Assembly (NCBI RefSeq): GCF_032154225.1
Contig: NZ_JALDYF010000002.1
Location: 124,001-188,000 of the forward strand
Direction: 5' to 3'
DNA: 64,000 nt
DNA from: Psychrobacillus sp032154225
GTDB lineage: Bacteria; Bacillota; Bacilli; Bacillales_A; Planococcaceae
Made by a program: the position numbers and the translations under genes. Below, piece after piece: positions 51,865 to 61,016 of the stretch. Every line of letters starts with the position of its first letter. Position 1 is the first letter of the stretch. The notes under the pieces were generated by a model, which ran no database searches, had not been told where the DNA came from, and was given only the letters and a program-made list of their open reading frames with translations.

Positions 51865-52647
51865 ATGGGATACTTTGTTACAGTAGAGAATGGAGTAAAG
51901 ATATATGTAGAGGATATAAACCCACTGGGAAAGGAAACAATACTATTTATACATGGTTGGCCTTTAAATCATAATCAGTTTGAATATCAGTTTAATGTAC
52001 TTCCAGCAATGGGATATCGTTGCATAGCCATTGACTGGAGGGGTTATGGTAATTCTGATAAACCAATCAGTGGGTACAATTTTGATAGATTGGCAGATGA
52101 CGTTCATGCAGTAATAAGTACATTGCAATTAAAAAATTTCACACTAGCTGGTCACTCTACGGGAGGGGCTATCTCGATTCGATATATGGCTCGATATCAA
52201 GGTTATGGTGTTTCAAAACTTATCTTAATAGATGCTGCATCTCCGTCTAGTGTTTCGGAAGAAGTAGCGAATACATTCATTACAGAAACATTAAATGATC
52301 GTCCTAAAATGTTGAGGGGATTAACGGATGTTTTTTTCTTTCAATACATTACTCCTCCGTTATCTGACTGGTTTTTTCAGTTAGGATTACAAGCAGCTGG
52401 TTGGTCAACAGCTGCGGTTATGATGTCATTGCGAGATGAGAATGTATACAATGATCTAGGGAAAATACAAGTTCCAACACTAATTATTCACGGTATACAT
52501 GATAAAGTTGTTCCGTTTAATAAAGCACAAGAAACAAACCGGCTAATAAAAAATTCACAGCTTGTTCCATTCCAATACAGCGGTCATGCTCCTTTCTTAG
52601 AAGAGCGTGATAAGTTTAACCAACTGCTAGCACAGTTTATTGGCTGA
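51865..52647 (+). CDS. Alpha/beta hydrolase (haloperoxidase-like)
   Basis: 260-residue alpha/beta-fold hydrolase: HGWPLNH oxyanion region, IDWRGYGNSDKP, nucleophile Ser in GHSTGG, Asp in HGIHDKVVP and His in YSGHAPFLEE. This set is typical of non-heme chloroperoxidase/esterase-type enzymes. ATG 51865 is behind AAGGGG. Substrate unknown; monocistronic. Confidence 0.85.
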   Translation: MGYFVTVENGVKIYVEDINPLGKETILFIHGWPLNHNQFEYQFNVLPAMGYRCIAIDWRGYGNSDKPISGYNFDRLADDVHAVISTLQLKNFTLAGHSTGGAISIRYMARYQGYGVSKLILIDAASPSSVSEEVANTFITETLNDRPKMLRGLTDVFFFQYITPPLSDWFFQLGLQAAGWSTAAVMMSLRDENVYNDLGKIQVPTLIIHGIHDKVVPFNKAQETNRLIKNSQLVPFQYSGHAPFLEERDKFNQLLAQFIG

Positions 52648-52857
52648 TATGTATCTATTCTCGTAACTGTTCTTACCTTTTATGTTCTTCCATACGGTAA
52701 AAAATCATCATTAAACGAAAGCAGAGCAAAATAATAAGGTAGATGATAATGGAAGTCATAACAAAACTAAGCGGACAAATCCAAAATCGTAATTGGCATG
52801 TCTTGTCCAATGTGGTAGTATTTTCATATAAATGAAATCATTTTGGAGGGAATCAAG

Positions 52858-53487
52858 TTGAAAAAGGTTTTATTAGTAGTATTTATAATGTTGTTGGGTA
52901 TAGTAACTGTGGCTTGTGGGAAAGAGGAAGCTGAAAGTAATCAAGAAACTAACAAACCGCAAGAGAATGTGGAAAAAGAAGAAAGTGAAACAAAAGAGGA
53001 AAAAATTGAAGTAGATAAGGGCTTGCTAAATGTCGAACTCACTTTACCAGCTTCCATGTTTGAGGGGCAAGATGTAGATGCAACTATCTCAGAAGCCAAA
53101 AAAGATGGCGTGGATGAAGTTATAAAAAATGCAGATGGCTCACTCACTTATAAAATGTCAAAAGCAAAACATAAAGAAATGATGGAAGAAATGAAGGCGA
53201 GCGTACTAGAAAGTATAGATGAGGCTAAAACAAGTGGAGACTTTGCATCTATTAAGGATGTTTCTTATAATAAGGATTTCTCTGAATTTACAATGGTTGT
53301 AGAAAAAGCGAAATTTGAAAATAGTATGGATGGATTCGCTGCGCTTGGCTTCGGTCTACAAGGTATGTATTATCAGCTATTTAACGGGAGCAATCCGGAT
53401 ACTTACAAAGTTACTGTAACTATTAAGGATGAAGTCTCAGGGGAAGTATTGGATACTGTCGTGTATCCAGATGCTTTTAACAATTAA
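52858..53487 (+). CDS. Lipoprotein of unknown function
   Basis: Starts at TTG 52858 with a signal peptide (KKVLLVVFIMLLGIVTVACG) whose lipobox TVAC gives the lipid-modified Cys near residue 20. An acidic, low-complexity linker follows (Glu/Lys/Asn-rich to about residue 50), then a folded domain (about 50-209). GGAGGG is eight bases upstream. Anchored outside the membrane. No family recognised. Confidence 0.7.
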   Translation: MKKVLLVVFIMLLGIVTVACGKEEAESNQETNKPQENVEKEESETKEEKIEVDKGLLNVELTLPASMFEGQDVDATISEAKKDGVDEVIKNADGSLTYKMSKAKHKEMMEEMKASVLESIDEAKTSGDFASIKDVSYNKDFSEFTMVVEKAKFENSMDGFAALGFGLQGMYYQLFNGSNPDTYKVTVTIKDEVSGEVLDTVVYPDAFNN

Positions 53488-53500
53488 ATTAAAACAAATA

Positions 53501-53535
53501 ACGAAAAAGCACTCTCTATCGGAGGTGTTTTTTTT
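53501..53535 (+). terminator. Terminator after the lipoprotein gene
   Basis: GCACTC ... GAGGTGT imperfect stem with a run of eight T. Confidence 0.65.
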
Positions 53536-53644
53536 ATTTGTATATTTTAACAGGAAAGAAAGGAACGTTTGTACTTGTAGGTTTTTTTTTTCTTAATAGG
53601 ATAGGTACATGTTTCAACAACAATTTGTTATTATAATAATTAGT

Positions 53645-53704
53645 TTTACAATCAAATTGTAAGAATATATAATAAATTCTAAGATTGGTTATTGGATTCA
53701 ATAT
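53645..53704 (+). promoter_or_regulatory. Promoter of the GntR gene with putative operator
   Basis: -35 TTTACA (53645-53650), 17-base spacer, -10 TATAAT (53668-53673). ATTGGATTCAATAT at 53691-53704, just after the predicted start, is nearly identical to ATTGGATACAATAT at 56920. The ATTG ... CAAT palindrome is of the kind bound by FCD-type GntR regulators. Confidence 0.6.
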
Positions 53705-53745
53705 TCTTTAGATTAAAAAGAAAAATAGTTAAAGGGGTAAATGGG

Positions 53746-54426
53746 ATGGAGAAGGGAAATAGTTTGAAGTTAGAAACTTGGGAGTTAGAAACGATTCCTA
53801 CGAAGGTTTGTCGAATTATTCGTGAAGCTATCCTTAGTGGCGAATTTAAGCCAGGGCAGCGTTTAGTCCAAGATGAGTTAGCGAATTCTATTGGGGTTAG
53901 TAGAATGCCTATTCGTGAAGCATTTAAAAAATTAGAATCAGAAGGTTTGATAATAGTAGAGCCACATAAAGGTGCTTCCGTAAAATCATTTAGTGTTAAA
54001 GAGGTGGAGGAAATTTACCATCTACGTAGCATATTTGAAAAAGAGGCAGTGGAAGATAGCGTTAAAAACATGAACGATTTCGTTATAAATAAATTAGAAG
54101 CGCTTGTAGTAGAAATGGAGAATACATCAGACATTGAAAAGTTTGTTCAAATCAATATACAATTCCATCAAGAATTAATCAGCTGTTGTCAGTGGAGTAG
54201 ATTAAAGTCATTTATTGAAAATTTATGGAGCGGTTTTCCGCAGCATACTCCGCATATGCTTCCAAATCAAATTGGAACATCAAATAGCGAGCACCGGGAC
54301 ATATTGAAAGCGGTAAAAGAAAAAGATTCTATGAAGGCTGGTGAATTAATTAGTAAACATATTTCTAGAGCTGGAAAAGGAGTTATCCAAAATATTAAAA
54401 ATAAAGGAAGAGATATGGAACAGTGA
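53746..54426 (+). CDS. GntR-family (FCD subgroup) regulator of the catabolic cluster
   Basis: 226-residue regulator: winged helix ETIPTKVCRIIREAILSGEF, PGQRLVQDELANSIGVSRMP and IREAFKKLESEGLI, then an all-helical FCD ligand domain with IYHLRSIFEKEAVE and EHRDILKAVKEKD (metal/ligand His). ATG 53746 follows GGGG. First gene before the dissimilation operon; probably represses it and itself until a pathway acid binds (inference). Confidence 0.9.
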   Translation: MEKGNSLKLETWELETIPTKVCRIIREAILSGEFKPGQRLVQDELANSIGVSRMPIREAFKKLESEGLIIVEPHKGASVKSFSVKEVEEIYHLRSIFEKEAVEDSVKNMNDFVINKLEALVVEMENTSDIEKFVQINIQFHQELISCCQWSRLKSFIENLWSGFPQHTPHMLPNQIGTSNSEHRDILKAVKEKDSMKAGELISKHISRAGKGVIQNIKNKGRDMEQ

Positions 54427-54473
54427 TGTAGCATACCTTTTACTTTTACGTGATAAAACGGGGAGGAATGATA

Positions 54474-55295
54474 GTGGAGCGTTCTTATCTATTTGTACCA
54501 GCCATGAAACCTCAAATGATTTTAAAAGCTTTAGAAAGCGAAGCAGATGCTATTATTATCGATTTAGAAGATTCTGTTGCTCAAGTTGAAAAGGAAAACG
54601 CAAGACTAAAGCTTGTACGGGCATTGGGGGAAGATAAGAATAAATTGATACTACGTATAAATGACTATAACTCGCCTCATTGGGAGCTTGATATTTTATG
54701 CGCCGTTAAAAATGGAATAAATCGAGTGATGATTCCAAAAGCAGAATCTGCTGAAAATGTAGAAGAAATGTATAAGTTTATAAAGTGTGAATCACATGAA
54801 GCCATAGAAATCATTCCATTGATTGAAACCGCTAAAGGAATTCATTTTTCTTATGAAATCGCTACTTCAAGCCCACTAGTAACAAAAATAGCATTTGGTT
54901 CAATCGATTATTCGTTAGATATTGGATGTGAACTTTCATCTGATGGTTTGGAGTTATTATATGCGCGGTCAAAAATTGTAAATGCATCAAAAGCAGCTAG
55001 AATCCAGCCTCCACTAGATACTATTTATCCTGAGTTAAATAATGATGCTGGTTTAAAGCAAAGTGCCCTACTTGGCAAAAAACTAGGATTCAAGTCGAAA
55101 ATGATTATTCATCCTAAGCAGATTCAAATTGTCCATGATATATTTTCTCCAACGGAAAAGGAATTAGAAGAGGCACGTCGACTAGTTTTAGCTTTTGAAG
55201 AAGCTGAAAAGAAAGGTATTGCATCTATTCAATATCAAAATCAACTCATTGATTATCCAATGTATAAAAAAGCTAAAAGGTTAACTGAACATTGA
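54474..55295 (+). CDS. HpcH/HpaI aldolase, citrate lyase beta-like (CitE)
   Basis: TIM-barrel lyase of 273 residues: RSYLFVPAMKPQMILKAL, IIIDLEDSVAQVEKENAR, IPLIETAKGIHFSYEIA and KSKMIIHPKQIQIVHDIFSP are typical of CitE, malyl-CoA and citramalyl-CoA lyases. Such enzymes cleave beta-hydroxyacyl-CoA to acetyl-CoA plus an oxoacid. GTG 54474 is chosen because GGAGG is seven bases upstream; ATG 54468 is too close. Citramalyl-CoA lyase fits the neighbours best but is not proven. Confidence 0.8.
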   Translation: MERSYLFVPAMKPQMILKALESEADAIIIDLEDSVAQVEKENARLKLVRALGEDKNKLILRINDYNSPHWELDILCAVKNGINRVMIPKAESAENVEEMYKFIKCESHEAIEIIPLIETAKGIHFSYEIATSSPLVTKIAFGSIDYSLDIGCELSSDGLELLYARSKIVNASKAARIQPPLDTIYPELNNDAGLKQSALLGKKLGFKSKMIIHPKQIQIVHDIFSPTEKELEEARRLVLAFEEAEKKGIASIQYQNQLIDYPMYKKAKRLTEH

Positions 55296-55332
55296 ACTAT
55301 CAATGAATGGCTGAAGGTACGGGGGTATGTAA

Positions 55333-56178
55333 ATGCGGATAGTTAATTATGAAGATATTGTAGAAAAAGTAAGTGTTGCATGTCAGGAAGTTAATTTTGA
55401 GTTAGGCAGTGATGTCTATGATTCCTTGAAGAAATCTTCGGAAACCGAAAGATCAGCAAACGGCAAATATGTATTAGAACAGCTTATTGAAAATGCGGAT
55501 ATTGCAAAAGAGGAAAGGATTCCAATGTGTCAGGATACAGGGGTTGCTGTCTTTATAGTTGAACTTGGTCAAGATTGCCACATTGAAGGGGGAAGCCTTT
55601 ATACTGCGATTAATGAAGGTGTTAAAAGGGGATATAAGGAAGGATATCTACGGCATTCAATTATAGAAAATCCTTTAACTAGAACAAAAAGTGAGGCTTA
55701 TAATTCACCAGCAGTTATTCATATAGAACTTGTGCCAGGAGATCGATTAGTCATGCATCTATCTGCAAAAGGTGGAGGAAGTGAAAACATGAGTACGTTG
55801 AAAATGCTCAAACCATCTGACGGTCTTAAGGGAGTAAAAGATTTTATTTTGGAAACTGTCCGTATAGCAGGTCCTAACGCCTGTCCTCCATTAGTAGTTG
55901 GTATAGGTATAGGAGGAAATTTCGAAAGATGTGCATATTTAGCGAAAAAATCATTGTTTCGTCCGATTGGTCATCGAAACATAGTAACAGAAATATCTTT
56001 TTTAGAGGTAGAATTGATAACAGAAATTAATCAATTGGGTATTGGTCCGCAAGGTATGGGAGGTAGTACAACTGCTTTGGATGTGAAAATAGAGATGGAA
56101 GCATGTCATATTGCATCTCTTCCAGTAGCGATTAATTTAAACTGTCATGCAAGTAGGCATAAAAGTATTATTGTATAA
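55333..56178 (+). CDS. Class I fumarase-type hydro-lyase, alpha subunit
   Basis: 281 residues of the N-terminal (iron-sulfur) half of class I fumarases. Cluster ligands are seen in IPMCQDTGVAVF, GPNACPPLVVG and INLNCHASRH, with GSENMSTLKMLKPSDG between. Two-subunit members act on fumarate, L-tartrate or mesaconate. Beside a CitE-like lyase, mesaconate hydratase (to citramalate) is a reasonable guess. The beta subunit follows 14 bases downstream. Confidence 0.88.
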   Translation: MRIVNYEDIVEKVSVACQEVNFELGSDVYDSLKKSSETERSANGKYVLEQLIENADIAKEERIPMCQDTGVAVFIVELGQDCHIEGGSLYTAINEGVKRGYKEGYLRHSIIENPLTRTKSEAYNSPAVIHIELVPGDRLVMHLSAKGGGSENMSTLKMLKPSDGLKGVKDFILETVRIAGPNACPPLVVGIGIGGNFERCAYLAKKSLFRPIGHRNIVTEISFLEVELITEINQLGIGPQGMGGSTTALDVKIEMEACHIASLPVAINLNCHASRHKSIIV

Positions 56179-56192
56179 AAGGAGGGAATTAT

Positions 56193-56753
56193 TTGTCATT
56201 CATTAAAATTTGCTCCCCTTTCGATGAAGAAACGATAAGTAGCTTGAAAGCTGGTGACCGAGTATTAATAACTGGAGTTATATATACCGCTAGAGATGCA
56301 GCGCATAAACGAATGTATGATGCTATACAGTTAGGTGAAGATTTACCTTTTAATCTGAAAGGGCAAGTAATTTATTATGTAGGGCCAACTCCAGCTAAAC
56401 CCGGTCAAATTATTGGCTCCGTAGGTCCTACAACTAGTGAAAGAATGGATAAATATACGCCGGCTTTACTTGAACAAGGCTTAAAAGGGATGATTGGTAA
56501 GGGCTATCGATCGAAAGAAGTGGTTAATTCTATTCAAAAAAATAAATCACTGTATTTGGCTGCAATTGGTGGTGCAGGTGCTTTAATTGCTCGAACTGTT
56601 AAAACTGTCGAACTTATAGCGTATGAGGATTTGGGTACAGAAGCTATCAGAAAAATTACAGTTGTAAATTTTCCTGCTGTTGTTATTAATGATTCATACG
56701 GAAACGATTGGTATGAGGAGGGAGCAAAAAATTTCAATAGTATGGAACAATAA
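56193..56753 (+). CDS. Class I fumarase-type hydro-lyase, beta subunit
   Basis: 186 residues, the C-terminal half of class I fumarases: SLKAGDRVLITGVIYTARDA, AHKRMYDAI, VIYYVGPTPAKPGQIIGSVG, PTTSERMDKYTPALLEQG and KGMIGKG. Supplies the substrate-binding domain. TTG start with AAGGAGGG seven bases upstream. It completes a two-subunit enzyme with the gene before it. Confidence 0.88.
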   Translation: MSFIKICSPFDEETISSLKAGDRVLITGVIYTARDAAHKRMYDAIQLGEDLPFNLKGQVIYYVGPTPAKPGQIIGSVGPTTSERMDKYTPALLEQGLKGMIGKGYRSKEVVNSIQKNKSLYLAAIGGAGALIARTVKTVELIAYEDLGTEAIRKITVVNFPAVVINDSYGNDWYEEGAKNFNSMEQ

Positions 56754-57057
56754 ATAAGAGAATATGATCCCTTATTACATCATATATTTTAATGAGGTTT
56801 TATTAGTTTTCCATATAAGTGTAAATAAAATTAACTAAAAATTTAAAATATTCATTTACATTTAAGAACTAATTTAGTATTCTTATTAATAGAAAAAGGG
56901 GGATTTTATTTAAGTTAAATTGGATACAATATCCGAAGTTATAAATTGTCCCTTAAGAAACGAGAAATATATTTGTTTATGTTCATGAATACATTGTGAA
57001 ATAGCTTGTCGGTAATAATGATTGGCCAATATAAAATTTGAATTTGGAGGTTCGTTT
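56754..57057. promoter_or_regulatory. Intergenic control region with a second copy of the putative GntR operator
   Basis: No gene. ATTGGATACAATAT lies at 56920-56933 and its core GGATACAATATCC (56922-56934) is a 5-bp inverted repeat around CAA. It matches the site downstream of the GntR promoter. A separate promoter for the alcohol dehydrogenase and following genes is likely here, but no strong -35/-10 pair was found. Confidence 0.5.
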
Positions 57058-58152
57058 ATGAAGGGAAAAGTTGCAGTAATGACAGAACCAGAAAAGATGA
57101 TCTTTGAAGAATATGATTTACCAAAGGCCGGACAAGGTTCTATATTAGTACGGGTAACAAGAACGAATGTTTGTGGTTCTGAACTGCATATTTGGAAGGG
57201 CTTACATCCTACGAAAAAATCAGGGGTTATGGGCCATGAAATGGTTGGTGAAATTGTTGAATTAGGAGAAGGTGTTACGACTGATTTTGCAGGACAACCC
57301 GTACAAGTTGGTGATCGTATTGCGGCAACATACTTTTTAACATGTAGGAAATGTAAACAATGTTTGCAAGGTTATTTTAATTTATGTGAAAACGCATATG
57401 AGTATTGGAGTAAAGAAGCACATGAATATCCTCATTTCCATGGATCATTTGCTACGCACTATTATATTCATCCCGATCAATATTTTTATAAAGTACCAGG
57501 AAATATACCGGATGAAGTAGCTGCGGGAGCAAACTGTGCCATTTCACAAGTATATTTTGGTATTGAGAAGTCAGGTCTGAAATATGGAGATACAATCGTT
57601 ATTCAGGGGGCTGGCGGACTAGGTCTTAATGCAACAGCAATTGCTAAAATGTTTGGAGCTAAGGTTATTGTCATAGACTCTTTACCTAATCGTCTTGAAC
57701 TAGCAAAAAGGTTTGGTGCGGACGAAACGGTGTCAATGGATCAATATAAAACACTTGAGGAACGTGTAGAGAAAATAATGACATTAACAAATGGTATTGG
57801 AGCTGATGTTGTAATGGAACTTACGGGAGTTCCAGCGGCATTTGCTGAAGGAATTCATCTCATTAAATCAGCTGGGAAGTACATTTCTATTGGGAATATT
57901 TCTCCGGGTAAACTAACCGAGTTTGATCCTGGGTTAATGACAAGAAAGAATATCTCCATAATGGGGCTGATTCGATATGAACCTTGGTATTTATATAAAT
58001 CGTTAAAATTTTTAAGTTTGAACATCGATAAATTTCCATTCAGTGAAATTCTTGCTTGCGATTATACATTAGATGATGTGTCGAAAGCTTTGGATGCTTC
58101 CTTCAATCGTGGGGTAACACGTGCATCAATCGGAGTTGAACAGATCAATTAA
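57058..58152 (+). CDS. Zinc-dependent alcohol dehydrogenase family protein
   Basis: 364-residue medium-chain dehydrogenase. Catalytic zinc region TNVCGSELHIWKG and GHEMVGEIVELG; structural zinc Cys in TCRKCKQCLQGYFNLC; nucleotide fold VIQGAGGLGLNATAIA followed by VIVIDSLPNRLELA, the Asp of which favours NAD. ATG 57058 lies seven bases after GGAGG. Probably oxidises a hydroxy-acid or alcohol in the pathway served by the cluster. Substrate unknown. Confidence 0.85.
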   Translation: MKGKVAVMTEPEKMIFEEYDLPKAGQGSILVRVTRTNVCGSELHIWKGLHPTKKSGVMGHEMVGEIVELGEGVTTDFAGQPVQVGDRIAATYFLTCRKCKQCLQGYFNLCENAYEYWSKEAHEYPHFHGSFATHYYIHPDQYFYKVPGNIPDEVAAGANCAISQVYFGIEKSGLKYGDTIVIQGAGGLGLNATAIAKMFGAKVIVIDSLPNRLELAKRFGADETVSMDQYKTLEERVEKIMTLTNGIGADVVMELTGVPAAFAEGIHLIKSAGKYISIGNISPGKLTEFDPGLMTRKNISIMGLIRYEPWYLYKSLKFLSLNIDKFPFSEILACDYTLDDVSKALDASFNRGVTRASIGVEQIN

Positions 58153-58165
58153 AGGAGTGCTAGTA

Positions 58166-58951
58166 ATGAGTTTTGTTTTAACGGAGCTTTTAGGAGAAGA
58201 AAAAAACATTTTGAAGATTATATTGAACCGACCAGAAATGCGAAATGCATTTAATACGAAGATGGCGGAGCAGCTATTAAGTATTTTCCGAAATACCATG
58301 CATGATGTTCAAATACGTGTAGTAGTACTTAGCTCTTCTGATCCAATGTCATTTTGTTCCGGAGCAGATTTAAAAGAACGGAAAGGAATGTCAGATGAAG
58401 ACTGGCGATTACAGCATCAATTATTTGAAGATATGGTATATGCATTAGAAGATTTGCCACAACCAACGATAGCTATAGTGGAAGGATTTGCTTTAGCGGG
58501 TGGATTTGAACTAGCTCTAAACTGTGATCTCATTATAGCTTCGGAAAATGCTAAGTTTGGGCTTCCTGAAGTGACGAGAGGAATAATGCCAGGGTGTGGT
58601 GGGGCGCGTTTATTACCTCAGCGTGTACCTCTTCATATAGCTAAAGAGTGGTTGTTTACTGGAAGAATCGTTGATGCACAGGAAGCATATGAAGTGGGTT
58701 TATTAAATAAGCTTGTGAAAAATAATGAACTTCAATCTTATGGACTTGAATTAGCATGCAAAATAGCGTCTAATGCCCCGATAGGTGTTAAAGGGACAAA
58801 AGCAGTAACAAACAAGGTACTAACGATGAACACCAAAGATGCACGACAGTTTGAAATTGATACGTACAATAAAGTTATCCTATCGGAGGATCGTTTGGAG
58901 GGTGTTCTAGCATTTAACGAAAAAAGACATCCAGTTTTTAAAGGTAAGTAG
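58166..58951 (+). CDS. Enoyl-CoA hydratase/isomerase family protein
   Basis: Crotonase-fold protein of 261 residues: SFCSGADLKERKGM and FALAGGFELALNCDLI oxyanion hole; FGLPEVTRGIMPGCGGARLLPQRV with the catalytic Glu positions. The ALAGG and KxRKGM features resemble the methylglutaconyl-CoA hydratase/AUH branch. ATG 58166 follows AAAGGAG at good spacing. Next gene 11 bases downstream. Confidence 0.85.
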   Translation: MSFVLTELLGEEKNILKIILNRPEMRNAFNTKMAEQLLSIFRNTMHDVQIRVVVLSSSDPMSFCSGADLKERKGMSDEDWRLQHQLFEDMVYALEDLPQPTIAIVEGFALAGGFELALNCDLIIASENAKFGLPEVTRGIMPGCGGARLLPQRVPLHIAKEWLFTGRIVDAQEAYEVGLLNKLVKNNELQSYGLELACKIASNAPIGVKGTKAVTNKVLTMNTKDARQFEIDTYNKVILSEDRLEGVLAFNEKRHPVFKGK

Positions 58952-58962
58952 GAGGGAAATCA

Positions 58963-60132
58963 ATGAGTGTAGTGAAGGAGCAATTAGAATTTTTGGAAGA
59001 ATTACGCTTAAGTGTGCGTAATGTTTGCAAAAAGTTTCCGGATGAATATTGGAGGAAGTTGGATGAGGAAGAGGGATATCCAACTGAATTTGTAAAAGCT
59101 ATAACAGATGCTGGATTTTTAGGGGCACTAATTCCAGAAGAATACGGAGGATCTGGACTAGGGATTTTGGAGGCTTCAATTATTTTAGAGGAAATTAATC
59201 GATCAGGTGGTAATTCGGGAGCATGTCATGCACAAATGTATACAATGGGAACACTTCTGCGCCATGGTTCGAAGGAGCAAAAGGAAAAGTATTTACCAAA
59301 AATTGCAGATGGGACTTTGCGCTTGCAAGCTTTTGGTGTAACAGAGCCGAATACTGGTACGGATACAACAAATCTAAAAACAATGGCGGTTCGAGAAGGG
59401 AATCACTATATTGTAAATGGACAAAAGGTATTTATTTCACGAACTGAGCATTCAGATTTGATGATATTACTTGTACGCACTACCCCTATCGAAAAAGTCG
59501 TTAAAAAAAGTGAAGGGTTATCTGTTTTATTAGTAGATCTGCGAGATGCTATTGGAAATGGTTTAGAAATTCGTCCCATTAAAACAATGATGAATCATGC
59601 AACAACAGAATTATTTATCGATAATTTAAAAGTGCCAGTAGAAAATTTAATCGGTGAGGAAGGTAAAGGCTTCCGATATATTTTAGATGGAATGAACGCC
59701 GAGCGCATTTTAATAGCGGCTGAATGTATTGGAGATGGGCGATGGTTTATTGAACGGGCAAGAGATTATGCAAATGAACGTGTCGTATTCAATCGTCCAA
59801 TTGGACAAAATCAGGGCATTCAGTTTCCAATAGCGACAGCGCATATTCATATAGAGGCAGCTGATTTGATGCGTATAAAAGCAGCACAACTATTTGATAG
59901 TGGTGAAAAATGTGCAGCTGAAGCAAATATGGCGAAATTACTTGCAGCTGATGCTTCGTGGGAGGCTGCAAATGTAGCCTTACAAACATATGGTGGGTTT
60001 GGATTTGCAACCGAGTATGATATTGAGAGAAAGTTTAAAGAAACGAGATTATATCAAGTAGCGCCAATTTCTACAAACTTGATCTTATCATATGTAGGTG
60101 AGCATGTTCTTAAGTTACCTAAGTCGTACTAG
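58963..60132 (+). CDS. Acyl-CoA dehydrogenase
   Basis: FAD-dependent acyl-CoA dehydrogenase of 389 residues. LGALIPEEYGGSGLGILEAS, AFGVTEPNTGTDTTNLKT, VNGQKVFISR, and the C-terminal helix bundle with YGGFGFATEYDIERKFKETR are family blocks. Electrons would pass to the EtfBA pair encoded at 19.6-21.4 kb. It overlaps no gene but ends 10 bases before the HMG-CoA lyase-like gene. Chain or branch specificity is not evident. Confidence 0.9.
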   Translation: MSVVKEQLEFLEELRLSVRNVCKKFPDEYWRKLDEEEGYPTEFVKAITDAGFLGALIPEEYGGSGLGILEASIILEEINRSGGNSGACHAQMYTMGTLLRHGSKEQKEKYLPKIADGTLRLQAFGVTEPNTGTDTTNLKTMAVREGNHYIVNGQKVFISRTEHSDLMILLVRTTPIEKVVKKSEGLSVLLVDLRDAIGNGLEIRPIKTMMNHATTELFIDNLKVPVENLIGEEGKGFRYILDGMNAERILIAAECIGDGRWFIERARDYANERVVFNRPIGQNQGIQFPIATAHIHIEAADLMRIKAAQLFDSGEKCAAEANMAKLLAADASWEAANVALQTYGGFGFATEYDIERKFKETRLYQVAPISTNLILSYVGEHVLKLPKSY

Positions 60133-60142
60133 GGGTGATCCA

Positions 60143-61012
60143 ATGCTGTTTCCAAAACAAGTTGAAATTATTGAAGTAAGTCCACGTGATGGTTTACAAA
60201 ATGAGTCAGTGCTAGTACCTACGGAAGAGAAAAAGAAAATGATTTTACATTTACAAAAAATGGGTGTAAAAAGGATTGAAGCTACTTCGTTTGTTAATTC
60301 TGAAATAGTACCTCAAATGGCAGATGCCCAAGAAATTATAGAATTTTGCCATGAAATTGGAATTGAATCTATCGTTCTAACACCTAATTTAAGAGCTTTG
60401 AATCGAGCAATTGAAAATAAAGTATCCCAAATTGCTGTGTTTGTTGGAGCTTCCGAGACATTTAATATGCGTAATATTAAAAGGAGTATCGATGATTCTT
60501 TAGCAGAATGTACAAAGATTTTCCAAAAAGCAAAAGATCATACTATATTTATACGTGCTTATGTATCAATGAGCTTTAATTGTCCATTCGAAGGACCTGT
60601 TTCTTTTGAAAAGATTTGTTATATTGTGGATCATTTTGTTGCACATGGTGCAGATGAAATAGTAATTGGAGATACGAACGGGCAAGCAAATCCAAGAATT
60701 GTTTATGAACGTTTTCAAGCGTTAAAAAAACGACATCCAGATAAGGTGTTTGTTGCACATTTTCACGACACGAATGGTTTTGCTTATGCCAACACAATTG
60801 CAGCGTTACAGGTGGGGATAGATAAATTTGATAGTTCTTTAGCTGGATTAGGAGGATGTCCTTTTTCCCCTGGAGCAACAGGAAATATTTCTACGGAAGG
60901 GATTGTAAAGCTTCTGGAGGAGATGCAAATTGAAACTGGCATAGATATAGCTGCAATGAACAAGGCTGTAATTTTTACAAAAGAAATGATCGCAAAACTT
61001 GAAGGGAGGTGA
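60143..61012 (+). CDS. HMG-CoA lyase-like enzyme
   Basis: TIM-barrel lyase of 289 residues of the HMGL-like family: IEVSPRDGLQNESVLV, FVAHFHDTNGFAYANTIAAL with the two metal His, and the flexible loop GLGGCPFSPGATGNI with the active Cys. Homologues cleave HMG-CoA to acetoacetate and acetyl-CoA; some related enzymes act on citramalyl-CoA. ATG 60143 is chosen behind AGGGGTGAT; a longer frame overlaps the preceding gene. Confidence 0.85.
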   Translation: MLFPKQVEIIEVSPRDGLQNESVLVPTEEKKKMILHLQKMGVKRIEATSFVNSEIVPQMADAQEIIEFCHEIGIESIVLTPNLRALNRAIENKVSQIAVFVGASETFNMRNIKRSIDDSLAECTKIFQKAKDHTIFIRAYVSMSFNCPFEGPVSFEKICYIVDHFVAHGADEIVIGDTNGQANPRIVYERFQALKKRHPDKVFVAHFHDTNGFAYANTIAALQVGIDKFDSSLAGLGGCPFSPGATGNISTEGIVKLLEEMQIETGIDIAAMNKAVIFTKEMIAKLEGR

Positions 61013-61016
61013 AAGT

